The notes below the pieces were generated by a model, which was not told the DNA's origin, made no database searches, and worked only from the letters and a program-made list of their open reading frames with translations. The position numbers and the translations under genes were made by a program. From Spinacia oleracea (Eukaryota; Streptophyta; Magnoliopsida; Caryophyllales; Amaranthaceae): a stretch of 64,000 nt of DNA. The stretch is taken from assembly GCF_020520425.1 (NCBI RefSeq), contig NC_079487.1:1240001-1304000 (forward strand), in the 5' to 3' direction. Every line of letters begins with the position of its first letter. The first letter of the stretch is position 1. Shown piece after piece: positions 1-9,562 of the stretch.

Positions 1-872
1 GTATCGGAAATGAATTCCGGAATCGGAAAATTTAATCGGAAGCGCATCGTACGAATAAGCATCGGACGAGGCCTGCCGGACGAGGCCCAGCACGAAGCCA
101 GGCCATCGCCCAGCAAGCCAAGCGCGCCGCACAAACAGCCACGCCAGGCCCAGCGCAAGGCCAGGCCCAGCAGGCTGCGCGCAGCGCGCACAGCGCGCAC
201 AGCACGCGCAGCGCGCACAGCGCGCACAGCACGCGCAGCGCGCACAGCGCGCACAGCACGCGCAGCGCGCAGCGCGCGCGGGCGCTGAGTGGGCTGCTGC
301 TCGCGCGCACGCATGGGGGCCCATCGTGGCTGCCGTGCGTGTGTGTGCAAGTGTTTGTGTTCGTGCACGTTTCCTAAAACATGCAGAGTTCGGTTAATGA
401 TTAAATTCCTAATTCTATTTGATAAATTAATTAAATTAGAGTTCTTGTAGGATTCTAGGTTTAATTAATTTGTATCTAAATAGGATTTCGATTCCCTTTC
501 CATACCGCTATAAATATGAGGCTAGGGCTCACAATTTATAACACAAGTTTCAAAGTATTCAAAGTGAGTTTTTGAGAGAAAAATTCAGTCACACATTTGC
601 CTATAAAGTGCCGAAAATAATAGTACCTTAAGGGCGATTCTAGTTGGTCAATCTTAAGGCGGATCCGGACGTGCTGTGGACTATCTACGGAGGGACGACA
701 CTTGGAGTCCTAAAGACTTGTTCTTGTTCGGTTCGGGCGCAGCTAGGGAAGGCACGCAACAAAGAGTATGCATCTAATCTATGCTAAATGATTATGTGTA
801 AATAATATGTTTTCCTGGGTTTATGGTTTTTCCGCATGATTTATGAATTGTCATATGTATCATAACCTGACA
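1..872 (+). mobile_element. Ty1/copia LTR cut by the window edge (3' LTR or solo LTR)
   Basis: The sequence matches the downstream two thirds of the long LTRs of the copia elements at 8207-18583 and 28616-38932. It has the last CGGAAA repeats, the GC-rich block (about 75-300), a TATA-like stretch near 510-520, the conserved segment with ACGGAGGGACGACACTTGGA, and the terminal TATCATAACCTGACA ending at 872. No TGGTATCA primer-binding site follows, so this is a 3' LTR or a solo LTR, not a 5' LTR. The start lies outside the window, so the duplication and the rest of the element cannot be checked. The GC-rich block carries a run of GCGCACAGC-type units that the other copies lack. Confidence 0.9.
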
Positions 873-879
873 CACACAA

Positions 880-1460
880 CTCCCTCGATCACAATTATTG
901 TGGAGAAGGTTATTGACTGGTGTTACTTGCCTTTCTCTGTTGATGTTACTTATACATTGTATTTGCTTCTTTTTTTTTGTTTTATTGCAGTTTTTTGAAT
1001 TCATGTTAGAGGTTCCTATTATAGACTGATGTTTTTTTTATTTTTATGCTTGTGTTACTTATACATCGTATTCACTGTTATTTTTTTTATTTTTTTATTG
1101 TAGTTTCTTCAATTTCATGTTAGAGGTTCATTGTATAGACTGATGTTACTTGACTTTCTATGTTGGTGTTACTTATACATTGTATTCGATGTTACTTTTC
1201 TTGTTTTATTGCAGTTATTTGAATTTCATATTAGAGGTTCTTGTATAGATTGATGTTACTTGATTTTCTATGCTGGTGTTACTTATACATTGTATTCGCC
1301 GTTATTTTTCTTGTTTTATTGCAGTTTCTTCTATTTAATGTTAGAAGTTCCTTGTATAGACCAGTGTTACTTATTAAACGGTTAGGCTTGTTTATACGTG
1401 TGAGCATGTACACCATCAAGCTGATGGTGTGGCTGATCACATATAAGAGATTTGTAAAAT
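880..1460. repeat. Tandem-repeat element with a hairpin end
   Basis: About four imperfect copies of a unit of roughly 105-115 bp lie between about 910 and 1370. Each has a GTTACTTATACATTGTATTC-like segment, a T-rich tract ending in TTTTATTGCAG, and a GTTAGAGGTTC segment. The block ends at about 1405-1455 with a hairpin, ACACCATCAAGCTGATGGTGT, followed by ATATAAGAGATTTG. The same kind of end occurs at 52400-52445. It is probably the right half of a non-autonomous DNA element whose left end was lost when the LTR at 1-872 inserted. There is no sign of coding. Confidence 0.55.
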
Positions 1461-1751
1461 AACTTTCGGAAACGGAGGTAATAAGATGTAGCTTTTATTG
1501 CACTTGTATGATTGTATCGAATGCTCGTACTATGCATCCGACGAGGGGATTAATTTTTCCCAAAAAAGAAAAAACGAAAAAAAAAAAGGGGAAAGAGCAG
1601 CACCATCCCTCCAAACTCTTGCATAGATAGATTTGGGTCAATCGATGAGACAAAGTAAGAAGATATCAAAGAGTTGAGAGTTAGAGCTTCAACCTGAGAT
1701 CGCATCTTCCATTCTTCCTATCCAACTCAGAAATCACTGGAAAGTCGCATC

Positions 1752-4700
1752 ATGGATCCCGGCGCCCGTGTTCGTGCTCGTGCTCGTGCTCGCTGCCCGT
1801 GGCTCCTACTCATCGTCTTCTCATTCCTCTGTCTTCAATCCATGGTTCTTATTCATGATCATTCCTTTTCTTAGATTTATCTAAATTCATCGGTTTTTAG
1901 GGTTTTTATTGTTTTTTTTGTATCTGCAGGCTGATGATCATCATGATGATGCTTCTTTGCTCTTCATCGATAGCCTTACGCATCCGTATCTTCATTCTCA
2001 CCAGGTTTATCATCATTATCTTCACAACACTTGCAGATTCAATTTCATTATACCAAGTCTTTTTCTTTTTCTTTATGTTTCTGTTTATTTGATTCAAACT
2101 TAACTGTCTTGATTTTATTATTTTATCCACTATTGTGTTCATCATAATATGGCATTCGCTGTTTTCCCCAATTATATTACGGAGTATCACATTAGTAACA
2201 AGAGGATTTTGTTTATGGCAATCTCTTGTTTTTAACCAGTTAATTATTCGTTTTCTATGAAAAAATTGTGTCTTTATAAATGTTACTCAGAAATATAAAG
2301 AGGTTAAAGCCCTTACTCTAATTTAATTATTCCGCTTACTATATCAGTATTAGGAAGTCTACATAATTGTAATTACAAGTAACACATGAGATAGTGAGAT
2401 AGTAATGCAAGTTTGTACAAGTTTAAGTCTCGACTCTCGAGACTTCGATTGCAAGAACTGCTACATTATGAGAAGGATAGCTTTTCTTATGTGAACTTCC
2501 ATTATTTTTGTACTCTTTCCATTTTCTCTTTATTGGATGTTGCAATGTTTTTGTGGCACTTGCTAACTCATCGTTTACCCAAGGTTTTTATTGTTCATTT
2601 CTGACTTCAATACTATGTTTTGTCTTCTCAGACTAATTCAATGTCAGCCATGGAAGTTGGTGCAACGGTGTCAATTTTGCTTGGTCTGGCACCACCACCT
2701 ATGCTTTCAACTACCAGTTCATCTAAGGTTTGTCAGAAAATATGCAGGATCGATGCTTTAGATTTATATCTATCAGTTATTGGTTTCATTATTTACTATG
2801 CTTGTAATTTTGCAGTTGAATGAACTCCTGTTGCCTAATCCCTTTGATAGGCCACGCCATGTTTTCATGCTTGAAATTGGGCTTGCTCAAGGTTCTTACA
2901 CCTATTGTTTTCCTTTTTAGATTTCATTTTCTTTCTTATGGAATTAACGACATTGTAAATTTTTTATATAGATTCTCAAGAAGTGGTTTATCCTAATGAT
3001 GCTCTGTTTAGAAGTGCTATCAAGAGCAAGGTGGTTAGGAATGCTGGTAGTGTTGAAATTGAACTTCCAGGTATTGCTATCTGCAAATCTAATCTCCTGC
3101 TATGCCGCAGTTACAGGTATTAGATTTAGTTCTGCATTTAATGAGACCTTTTGAACCTTTTTTCTTTTACTGTTTGCAGATAGAGGAGTCTCTTTTTTCT
3201 CGTTGGATGGACCAGATGTTACTGACAAAGATCTAAGTGATTTCGTTAGTGTCAACTTGACCAATATCTGCTTTCAGTCTGTGCAAAGTCTCTTTCCACT
3301 TTTTTCTATAATTGTCCATGCCTTCATTTTGTTTGTTTGTGATTTCAGGCATCTAGTTTTGGTGGCTCCTATGTGTCAGATAATCTGGAATCCTTAAATG
3401 GAGAATTGATTATCCCCTTACCTAGCGGGTTTAAAATGAATCTTCACATGTCAAAGGTTTTCTCCCACTGTCTCTAATCTAGTTGTTATTTTTCTTTATT
3501 CTCTCGTCCATTCTTCTGATAGAACACGACAACACGTAATGAACTAGCTGTTTTTTTAGTTAAGTGATTGATGAACGTCAATTTAATTGCAGAACGCTGA
3601 CAGGAAATTTGCCTCTGGTTTGGTCTACCTAATTGACAACATTAAGAAGGTTACAGAGATGACGAAAGATTTGTCTCAAAGTACTTTGGATTATGCTGAA
3701 CTAGTGGGAGGATATTTTGAGGGCGTTAAGGTGATGAGCCTTTTGCTTTCTCTCTTGCGTTTGTTCCCTACCTCATGATCTGATGTGTATTGCACTTTAT
3801 GCACCGCCAATAAGGAGTTGTGTCTGCTATAGGGCTATGTGAGGGAATTGTTTGCTTGTGTTATGAATCTCTGAAGATTGCATATTATATATAAACAAGA
3901 ACGTGCTTCTTTTTCTTTTTATTTTCTTATGCATTATTAGAATTTCTGCCTAAGTATCCTTAGATGAGACGTCATTTGATGATTACTAGCCAGTAATGTG
4001 TTTGAACGTACCCCTTTTGTCTTTTTCCTGGTGCTGAAGGTGAATGGTGTCCTTCAGTGATGAATCTGATTGCTTGGCCCTTTTTTCTGCTTCCTGTTTT
4101 CCTCTGAGAGGTTTTTTGGAGTTTGGAGGGGGTGTTGCAGCATGAATGTTATCAAATAGCTGCTAAAGCGTATGGGCACAGATTTGTGACCTCTGATTAT
4201 GTTACTGTTACAGGCTCTGCAAGAAGAGTATGGGTCCAAAGACGTTGCACAGCAAGGCATGGAATTGCTACTTACTACAGTATCCAAAGCTGTTGAGAAT
4301 CTACAAGAAAGATATGAAGGTACTCTGCTTTGGTAACTTCTGATAAAGATATTACCTGTCAAATTTAGTGGTTTTGATATCCTTCGTTCACCCTACTGCT
4401 TGTATTACAATAAGTAAAAATGTATCAATATCATATTGTTTTTGCTGAAAGGCCCATTTCGTTGAGGAAAAAGTATGGCAAGGGGTTTCCTCTTGAGAAA
4501 ATACTTATACAATGACTTGGTGCAGACGTGCAGTTGTCCATTCTTCCTTCAAGTCTGGATTAATGGATAAAATCAAACTTATTACAATATTTCCTGCATC
4601 TTTTCCTTGGGTCACGTTTTTCTCGTTAATTTGATTGTGTTTCGATATCTTTCATTCTTAAAAATGACTTGTAAATGAGGAGCTTAAGGGGTTTATATAT

Positions 4701-5553
4701 CTTTCTGTCAGTCTAAAATGAATGTGCTACTTAAAAGCGTGATGGTAATGGAAACTTTCGAATTGTTTGACAAGGAAGTTTAAGATTACAGGTTTATCCT
4801 GGCGTTAAATATTTTCTTTGTTTCTGTGGTGTAAATGTGACTTTGAGCAGGTGAAATTGTCGCCATCGTCCTTTTCAGCAAGACACAGTCTTTTCTGCCA
4901 CAAAGGATGCTCGATGTGACCTATATTTCAAGGCCTCCCCTACGTTTACTGGAGGAAGTGAAAACTCCGTCCAACGTAACTGCTGCTGCAGAAGTGGCAC
5001 TGGTTAGACTAACACTTGCATGGACCACTGGAATCGTTCTACTCATTGCAACCTTTATCGGGGTAAGGCTACTATTTATAGTTCATTTATTTTAACGGTA
5101 TCCATGTTACTTTTATAACGAAGCTGATGGGATTATTCAAGTCAGGTTGCCATAGACTTATAGATGCTCTCACTTTTTAATCAGTTTCAGACGTTCCATA
5201 CATATTATACGGTCCCAAAACTCTCGACTTTCAAGGTCAAAAGACTCGTGCTAGATTCTACTAAACAAATAATTATACTTCATACAAGTAGATTATTTGT
5301 TATTCTTGTACAAGTAGTGTTCAATAAAAATGATGAAAGCTGGTATGGCCCCAAAAGTCAAATATAATCAAAGCTAATCATATATATTCGAGATTCATAG
5401 TGTTGAATATTTTTCGGGGACTAGGGCTTTGTTGTTGTTGTTGTTGTTGTTGTATTCTCATAGTCTTTATTTGTTTTCATTCAGGTTTATCTTCTCATGA
5501 ATATGGCAGTTACAAGAGACACACTCTTGTATTCTAATGTGAAACTTGACTGA
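1752..5553 (+). CDS. Type I single-pass membrane protein, DUF7794-like, 378 aa, 11 exons
   Basis: Exons: 1752-1844, 1930-2004, 2632-2727, 2816-2891, 2972-3070, 3180-3244, 3349-3456, 3593-3730, 4214-4319, 4851-5062, 5485-5553. All introns are GT..AG and the phases join into one frame of 379 codons including the stop. The N-terminus (MDPGARVRARARAR, then a hydrophobic run WLLLIVFSFLCL) looks like a signal peptide, followed by a histidine/aspartate-rich ADDHHDD stretch at the likely mature start. The middle, about 35-335, is a lumenal or extracellular domain with the conserved-looking motifs RHVFMLEIGLA, SFFSLDGPD and GGYFEGVKALQEEYG. A membrane segment at about 338-363 (TGIVLLIATFIGVYLLMNM) is followed by a short tail, TRDTLLYSNVKLD. 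I recognise this as the conserved plant DUF7794 type; its biochemical role is not known to me. The layout (signal peptide, lumenal domain, one C-terminal helix, short tail) recalls V-ATPase accessory proteins, but that is only an analogy. Confidence 0.85.
5405..5452 (+). mobile_element. SINE 3' end fragment (Au-SINE-like)
   Basis: GGGGACTAGGGCTTTGTTG followed by a TTG repeat matches the 3' tail of plant Au-type SINEs and the better-defined copy at 59054-59100. It lies in the last intron of the DUF7794-like gene. Only the tail is recognisable and no clear duplication is seen. Confidence 0.45.
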
Positions 5554-6275
5554 GGTGGGCTATTTACTGTACATTTGGCATGCTTGAGGAAGTGAAAGGT
5601 AGTACTTGCACCTGTTGCTTGATTGATTATTCTCATTCATGTTGGTTCAATGTGATTGACTGTTTTTTTTTTTTTTTTTAGCAGGCCGTGTCTGAAGGTG
5701 TATGTTAAACTGCTGGGACATTGGGTAGTTTTTGCTTTATTCTCCGCCGAGTTTCGTGGGGAAACCGTCAGCATTTTGGAGGATTTGGATTCTCCCTGCA
5801 TTGGGGATTTTGACAAAACTAGCTTGTTTAATTTGATAGTGTTGTCCAATATTTATATTTTGTTGAGTGCCTCGGTGCGGGGTCTGAATAAGAATACAGA
5901 AGAGTACTGTATATTGTATAAAAGCATGCGTCTGCGTCTGCCTTAATCTTTCAAAAGAAGAAGAAAACATGCCTCTCCTTCAATTTTTTGTTCGTTGCTG
6001 GAGCTAGTGCTAGCATAACAGGTTCAAAGGGATATGGTAATTGCACTAGAATTAAACATGCCTCTCCTATTTTGTGATGATGACACTTAAGCTACACACT
6101 AGAATTCCAAAGAAGTCCCCCTATTTCCCCATGTACGTTTACTACACAGTAGTTTACAACTGTTGATCTAATTTAGGAAATGGAAAGTATTAACTAGAAA
6201 TTTAATTCAACACATGGTTGCATAGTTGCCATTTAACAACTTGCGGAGTTGAAACATTAGAGTTTATTTTTTATT
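5554..6275. other. 3' flank of the DUF7794-like gene
   Basis: This holds the probable 3' UTR and flanking spacer. A short open frame across 5656-5946 begins in a poly-T tract and shows no family resemblance. I see no gene, RNA or element here. Confidence 0.5.
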
Positions 6276-6505
6276 AAGTGACTTGTGTCCACATGGACAC
6301 AAGTGATCCAAATACAATCATCTCGAGTACCAACACATAATATGTCAGTACCAAAATGCAAAATTGCTTAGAAATACCACCAATATAAGTCATATGTGTT
6401 ATTATTGGTATTCACATAATTTGTATTGGTACTAACATATTCTGTATTGGTACTCCAAATTCTATATTGGTACTCACTTGTGTCCAATATGGACACAAGT
6501 CACTT
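6276..6505. mobile_element. Palindrome-ended MITE-like element, about 230 bp
   Basis: The ends are inverted copies: AAGTGACTTGTGTCCA on the left, and its complement TGGACACAAGTCACTT on the right. Each end is also a hairpin by itself (ACTTGTGTCC, then GGACACAAGT). The interior has short repeats of TATTGGTACT. I could not find a clear target-site duplication, so the superfamily is open. Confidence 0.55.
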
Positions 6506-6528
6506 GTGACAAAGACTTCCTCTTATTA

Positions 6529-6951
6529 CTCCCCCGTTACTTTAAGTTCTATCCGTTTTTTTTAAGCGTTTCTTTTTGTTCTATCCCTTTAGAATCTATT
6601 CTATTTTTGGATATACATTTCATCCTAAAATATCCTTACATTTCTATCTAATTACCAAAATACATAAAAATTCTACCCATATTTCCACCTAAATTTTCCA
6701 ACCCCAATTATTTAATTCTTTTCCCTTTCCCATATATCCACTCTCTCACCTTCTTTATCACCCATCATTATCACTTATATCTCTTACGAGTACCTTATTT
6801 CTTTATTATTTTCTCTATTCTTTTTTTATTATACTCTCCTACAATTTCTCTTACCCTCAATCATTACACTTACCCATACATAATAAGATTCTAATTTTCT
6901 TAAAAATCACCCAAGATTCCAAACGGATAGAACTTAAAGTAACGGAGGGAG
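6529..6951. mobile_element. Stowaway-type MITE, 423 bp
   Basis: Terminal inverted repeats begin CTCCCCCGTTACTTTAAGTT on the left and match the right end, where CGTTACTTTAAGTT is seen as the complement before GGAGGGAG. The element is flanked by TA on both sides (6527-6528 and 6952-6953). TA duplication with CTCCC(T/C)CCG-like ends is diagnostic of Stowaway (Tc1/mariner) MITEs. It is non-coding. Confidence 0.85.
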
Positions 6952-7176
6952 TATTATTTGGTATAAAAAATGTTGAAAGTTCTATCGTGCACTAGGCTTA
7001 AACATATTGTTTGAGTGGTACAATCCTTTGTTTTACGTTTGGTATAATATGGACTTAGATTCTTTCCTTTTTTATTTACCCAATGCAAATTGTGTTTATT
7101 GGGAGAGTGTGAGAGATCTAATACTCTAATAAATCGATTAAATAATCATTTGGTATAATCTTTGACAGGATATTAA

Positions 7177-7445
7177 CACTACAAGAATTTGTATCTTTAA
7201 CGACAACCTAATTACGACGGGTCAAAAATCCCGTCGCAAAAGCCTTTTGCGACGGGGCTGACAACCAAACAATGACGGGAAAAACCGTCGCAAATGTCTT
7301 TTAGGACGGGTTTACGACGGGATTTTCTATTAACGACGGCCCCCTTTTATGACGGGTTCGCGACAAGAAATCCCGTCGTTAATCAACGATTATTGGCCTT
7401 TCGCGACGGAATTTCCCATCGTTAAAAGTACAATTTCTTGTAGTG
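7177..7445. mobile_element. CACTA-type MITE, 269 bp
   Basis: It starts CACTACAAGAATTT and ends with the complementary AATTTCTTGTAGTG. A 3-bp duplication TAA flanks it at 7174-7176 and 7446-7448. The interior carries many short direct and inverted CGACGGG / CCCGTCG motifs, typical of subterminal transposase-binding repeats in CACTA (En/Spm) elements. There is no transposase, so it is non-autonomous. Confidence 0.88.
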
Positions 7446-7555
7446 TAAGGGTGTTTATGTTATCGTATAAAATGAAATATTTCAAACGTAAAAACTAATA
7501 CGGGACACTCAAACTCAAACTAGAATATACAAAGAACCAAAAAAGGGGAATTAAA

Positions 7556-7745
7556 AAGTGTGCATAATAGTTAAAGTACAATACAAATAATCGCATGTAT
7601 GTGAACAATAGTTAAGTTACGGAGTATTATATACGCAGTACATCAGTTAAAGTAGCTAAACACTTATAAACCAAAAAATTGAGTTATTATCTAAATTTGT
7701 TATAATATAATGCAAACAATTATGATATATATTATGTACTTTGCA
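7556..7745. repeat. AT-rich minisatellite, first part
   Basis: Imperfect units resembling AGTTAAAGTACAATACAAAT ... AATAGTTAAGTT recur here. The same units recur at 28066-28311, 39462-39545 and 39868-39945. The parts look like one ancestral array later split by transposable elements. Unit length is about 50-70 bp and the copies are quite diverged. Confidence 0.55.
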
Positions 7746-8206
7746 CTTCCTCCAATTTTTTTTAGTTGCAACACTTTGCTTTTCACGCTTGTCAATGCAT
7801 ATCTTGAACAATTAATATATTCAATTACCGATAAGTAAAAATTATAAAAAATTGATTTTCGCAAAATATACATTAAGACGAATCTAACAAGATCCCACAT
7901 GAATATGGTTTTTTTTTTTTTTGAGGGAACCCTTAAGGGTAGATTATATTAATAAATCAGCCGCAGCTACAGAAATAACAATATCTGGCATCTCGTCTTT
8001 CCACATTCTCGTCCCGTAAAACTCGAACATAAAGAAAGAATATCATCAATAATTAAATCTGCAACCTGGCGAAGCCTCCCGAAGAGCTTGAATAACTACC
8101 AAGCTGTCACTTTCCACTACTACGTGTTGTAAACCCATCTCTTTGCATAACTCCAACCCCAATTTGATTGCTTGGGCCTCAGCCACCCTCGTCTCACATT
8201 TCTCCA

Positions 8207-9547
8207 TGAAGGAAATAATGCCCTTGGTCCAAGTATGCATTCTATGTTAAGTCTAATAAATGCGGTTCAGTATTAATTAACAAGTTAATAATTCAGTGAG
8301 ATCAAGTGAGCTGAATGCCTAGCTAGAGGCCGCTTCAGTTCAAGTGGAATTAATGATATTAATCCACAGCTTACTCTTGACTGAACCCGTAGGGTCACAC
8401 AAATAGTACGTAAACGGATCAAGTATTTAATGGCATTAAATACTCCATCTATGAATATTCGGAACCGACGGATCTTGGTTTCAGTGGGAGCTAAGATCGT
8501 CACAGGCAAGAAATGAATACTCCGGAAACGATGATATTGCCGGAAACGGAAATATGGATCGTATCGGAAATATGAATATTATCCGAGTCGTAGATGTTAC
8601 CGGAAACGGAAACATGGTACGTATCGGAAAATATTATTGGAAATGGAAATATTACCAGAATCGGAAATATTGCCGGAAACGGAAATATTGTCAGAATCGG
8701 AAATATTGCCGGAATCGGAAAATAATTCCGGAAACGGAAATATTAAATATTTGTTCGAAACGGAAATTAATTCCGGAATCGGAAATATTAAATATTGTTC
8801 GTATCGGAAATAGATTCCGGAAATGGAAATTTAATCGGAAGCGTATCGTACGAATTAGCATCGGACGAGGCCTGCCGGACGAAGGCCCAGCACGAAGCCA
8901 GGCCGTCGCCCAGCAAGCACGCACGCCACAAGCCCAGCGCGCGCCAAGGCCACGGATGCGTGGGCCTTGCTGCGTGGGCTGCAGCTCGCACGCATGGGCA
9001 GTCCTTGTGGCTGCCGTGTGTGTGTGAGTTTGTGCTCATGCGTGATTCCTGAATCAGCAAGAGTCAGTGTATGATTAAATGTCTATTCCTAATTGGATAA
9101 AATTAATTAAATAGAATTCATGTAGGATTCTAATTCCAATTAATTCGCATCCTACTAGGATTACGATTCCTTTTCCATAACTCTATAAATAAAGGCCTAG
9201 GGGTCAAAATTTATAGACAAGTTTCAAAGTATTCAAAAGTGAGTTTTTGAGAGAAAATCAAACACACATCTTGCTCAAAAGTGCCGAAATTTTCTAGTAC
9301 CTTAAGGGCGATTCTAGTTGGTCAATCTTAAGGCGGATCCGGACGTGCTGTGGACTATCTACGGAGGGACGACACTTGGAGTCCTAAAAGACTTGTTCTT
9401 GTTCGGTTCGGGCGCAGCTAGGGAGGGCACGCAACAAAGAGTATGCATCTAATTATGCTATATGATTATGTGTAAATAATATGTTTCCTGGGTTAATGGT
9501 TGTTTCCGCATGATCTATGTAAATGTCATATGTATCATAACCTAACA
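8207..9547 (+). repeat. 5' LTR of element A
   Basis: 1341 bp, TG...CA ends. The U3 part holds an array of CGGAAA-type repeats at about 8519-8852 and then a GC-rich block at about 8865-9010. A TATA box (TATAAATA) lies at 9184-9191, so the transcript start is expected about 30 bp downstream. The R/U5 part has a strongly conserved stretch at about 9298-9440 that recurs in all family members. Open frames of 70-157 codons here are by-products of the repeat. Confidence 0.95.
8519..8852 (+). repeat. CGGAAA repeat array in the LTR U3
   Basis: Repeats of the type CCGGAAACGGAAATATTG, with an 18-bp basic period and many variants, fill the region just upstream of the GC-rich block. The same array is in the 3' LTR at about 17555-17888 and in both LTRs of element C. 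Repeated short motifs in U3 often act as enhancers in plant retrotransposons; that role here is inference. Confidence 0.8.
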
Positions 9548-9548
9548 G

Positions 9549-9562
9549 TGGTATCACGAGCC
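9549..9562 (+). other. Primer-binding site of element A (variant Met type)
   Basis: TGGTATCACGAGCC starts one base after the LTR end. It resembles the complement of plant initiator tRNA-Met (TGGTATCAGAGCC) but has an extra C after TGGTATCA. Element C has the same form at 29961-29974, and element B has TGGTATCACAAGCC (minus) at 27366-27379. Confidence 0.8.

Noticed and set aside
8519..8852. Regularly spaced repeats that could recall a CRISPR array
   Set aside because: The units are short, vary in length and have no unique spacers. They are within an LTR of a plant retrotransposon.
8554..9027. 157-codon frame repeated identically at 17590-18063, and longer relatives at 28963 and 37913
   Set aside because: It lies fully in LTRs, is made of the CGGAAA array and GC-rich block, and has competing frames on both strands. 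It is repeat sequence, not a gene.
9549..9562. tRNA-like match
   Set aside because: Only the short complement of a tRNA 3' end is present. It is a primer-binding site, not a tRNA gene.
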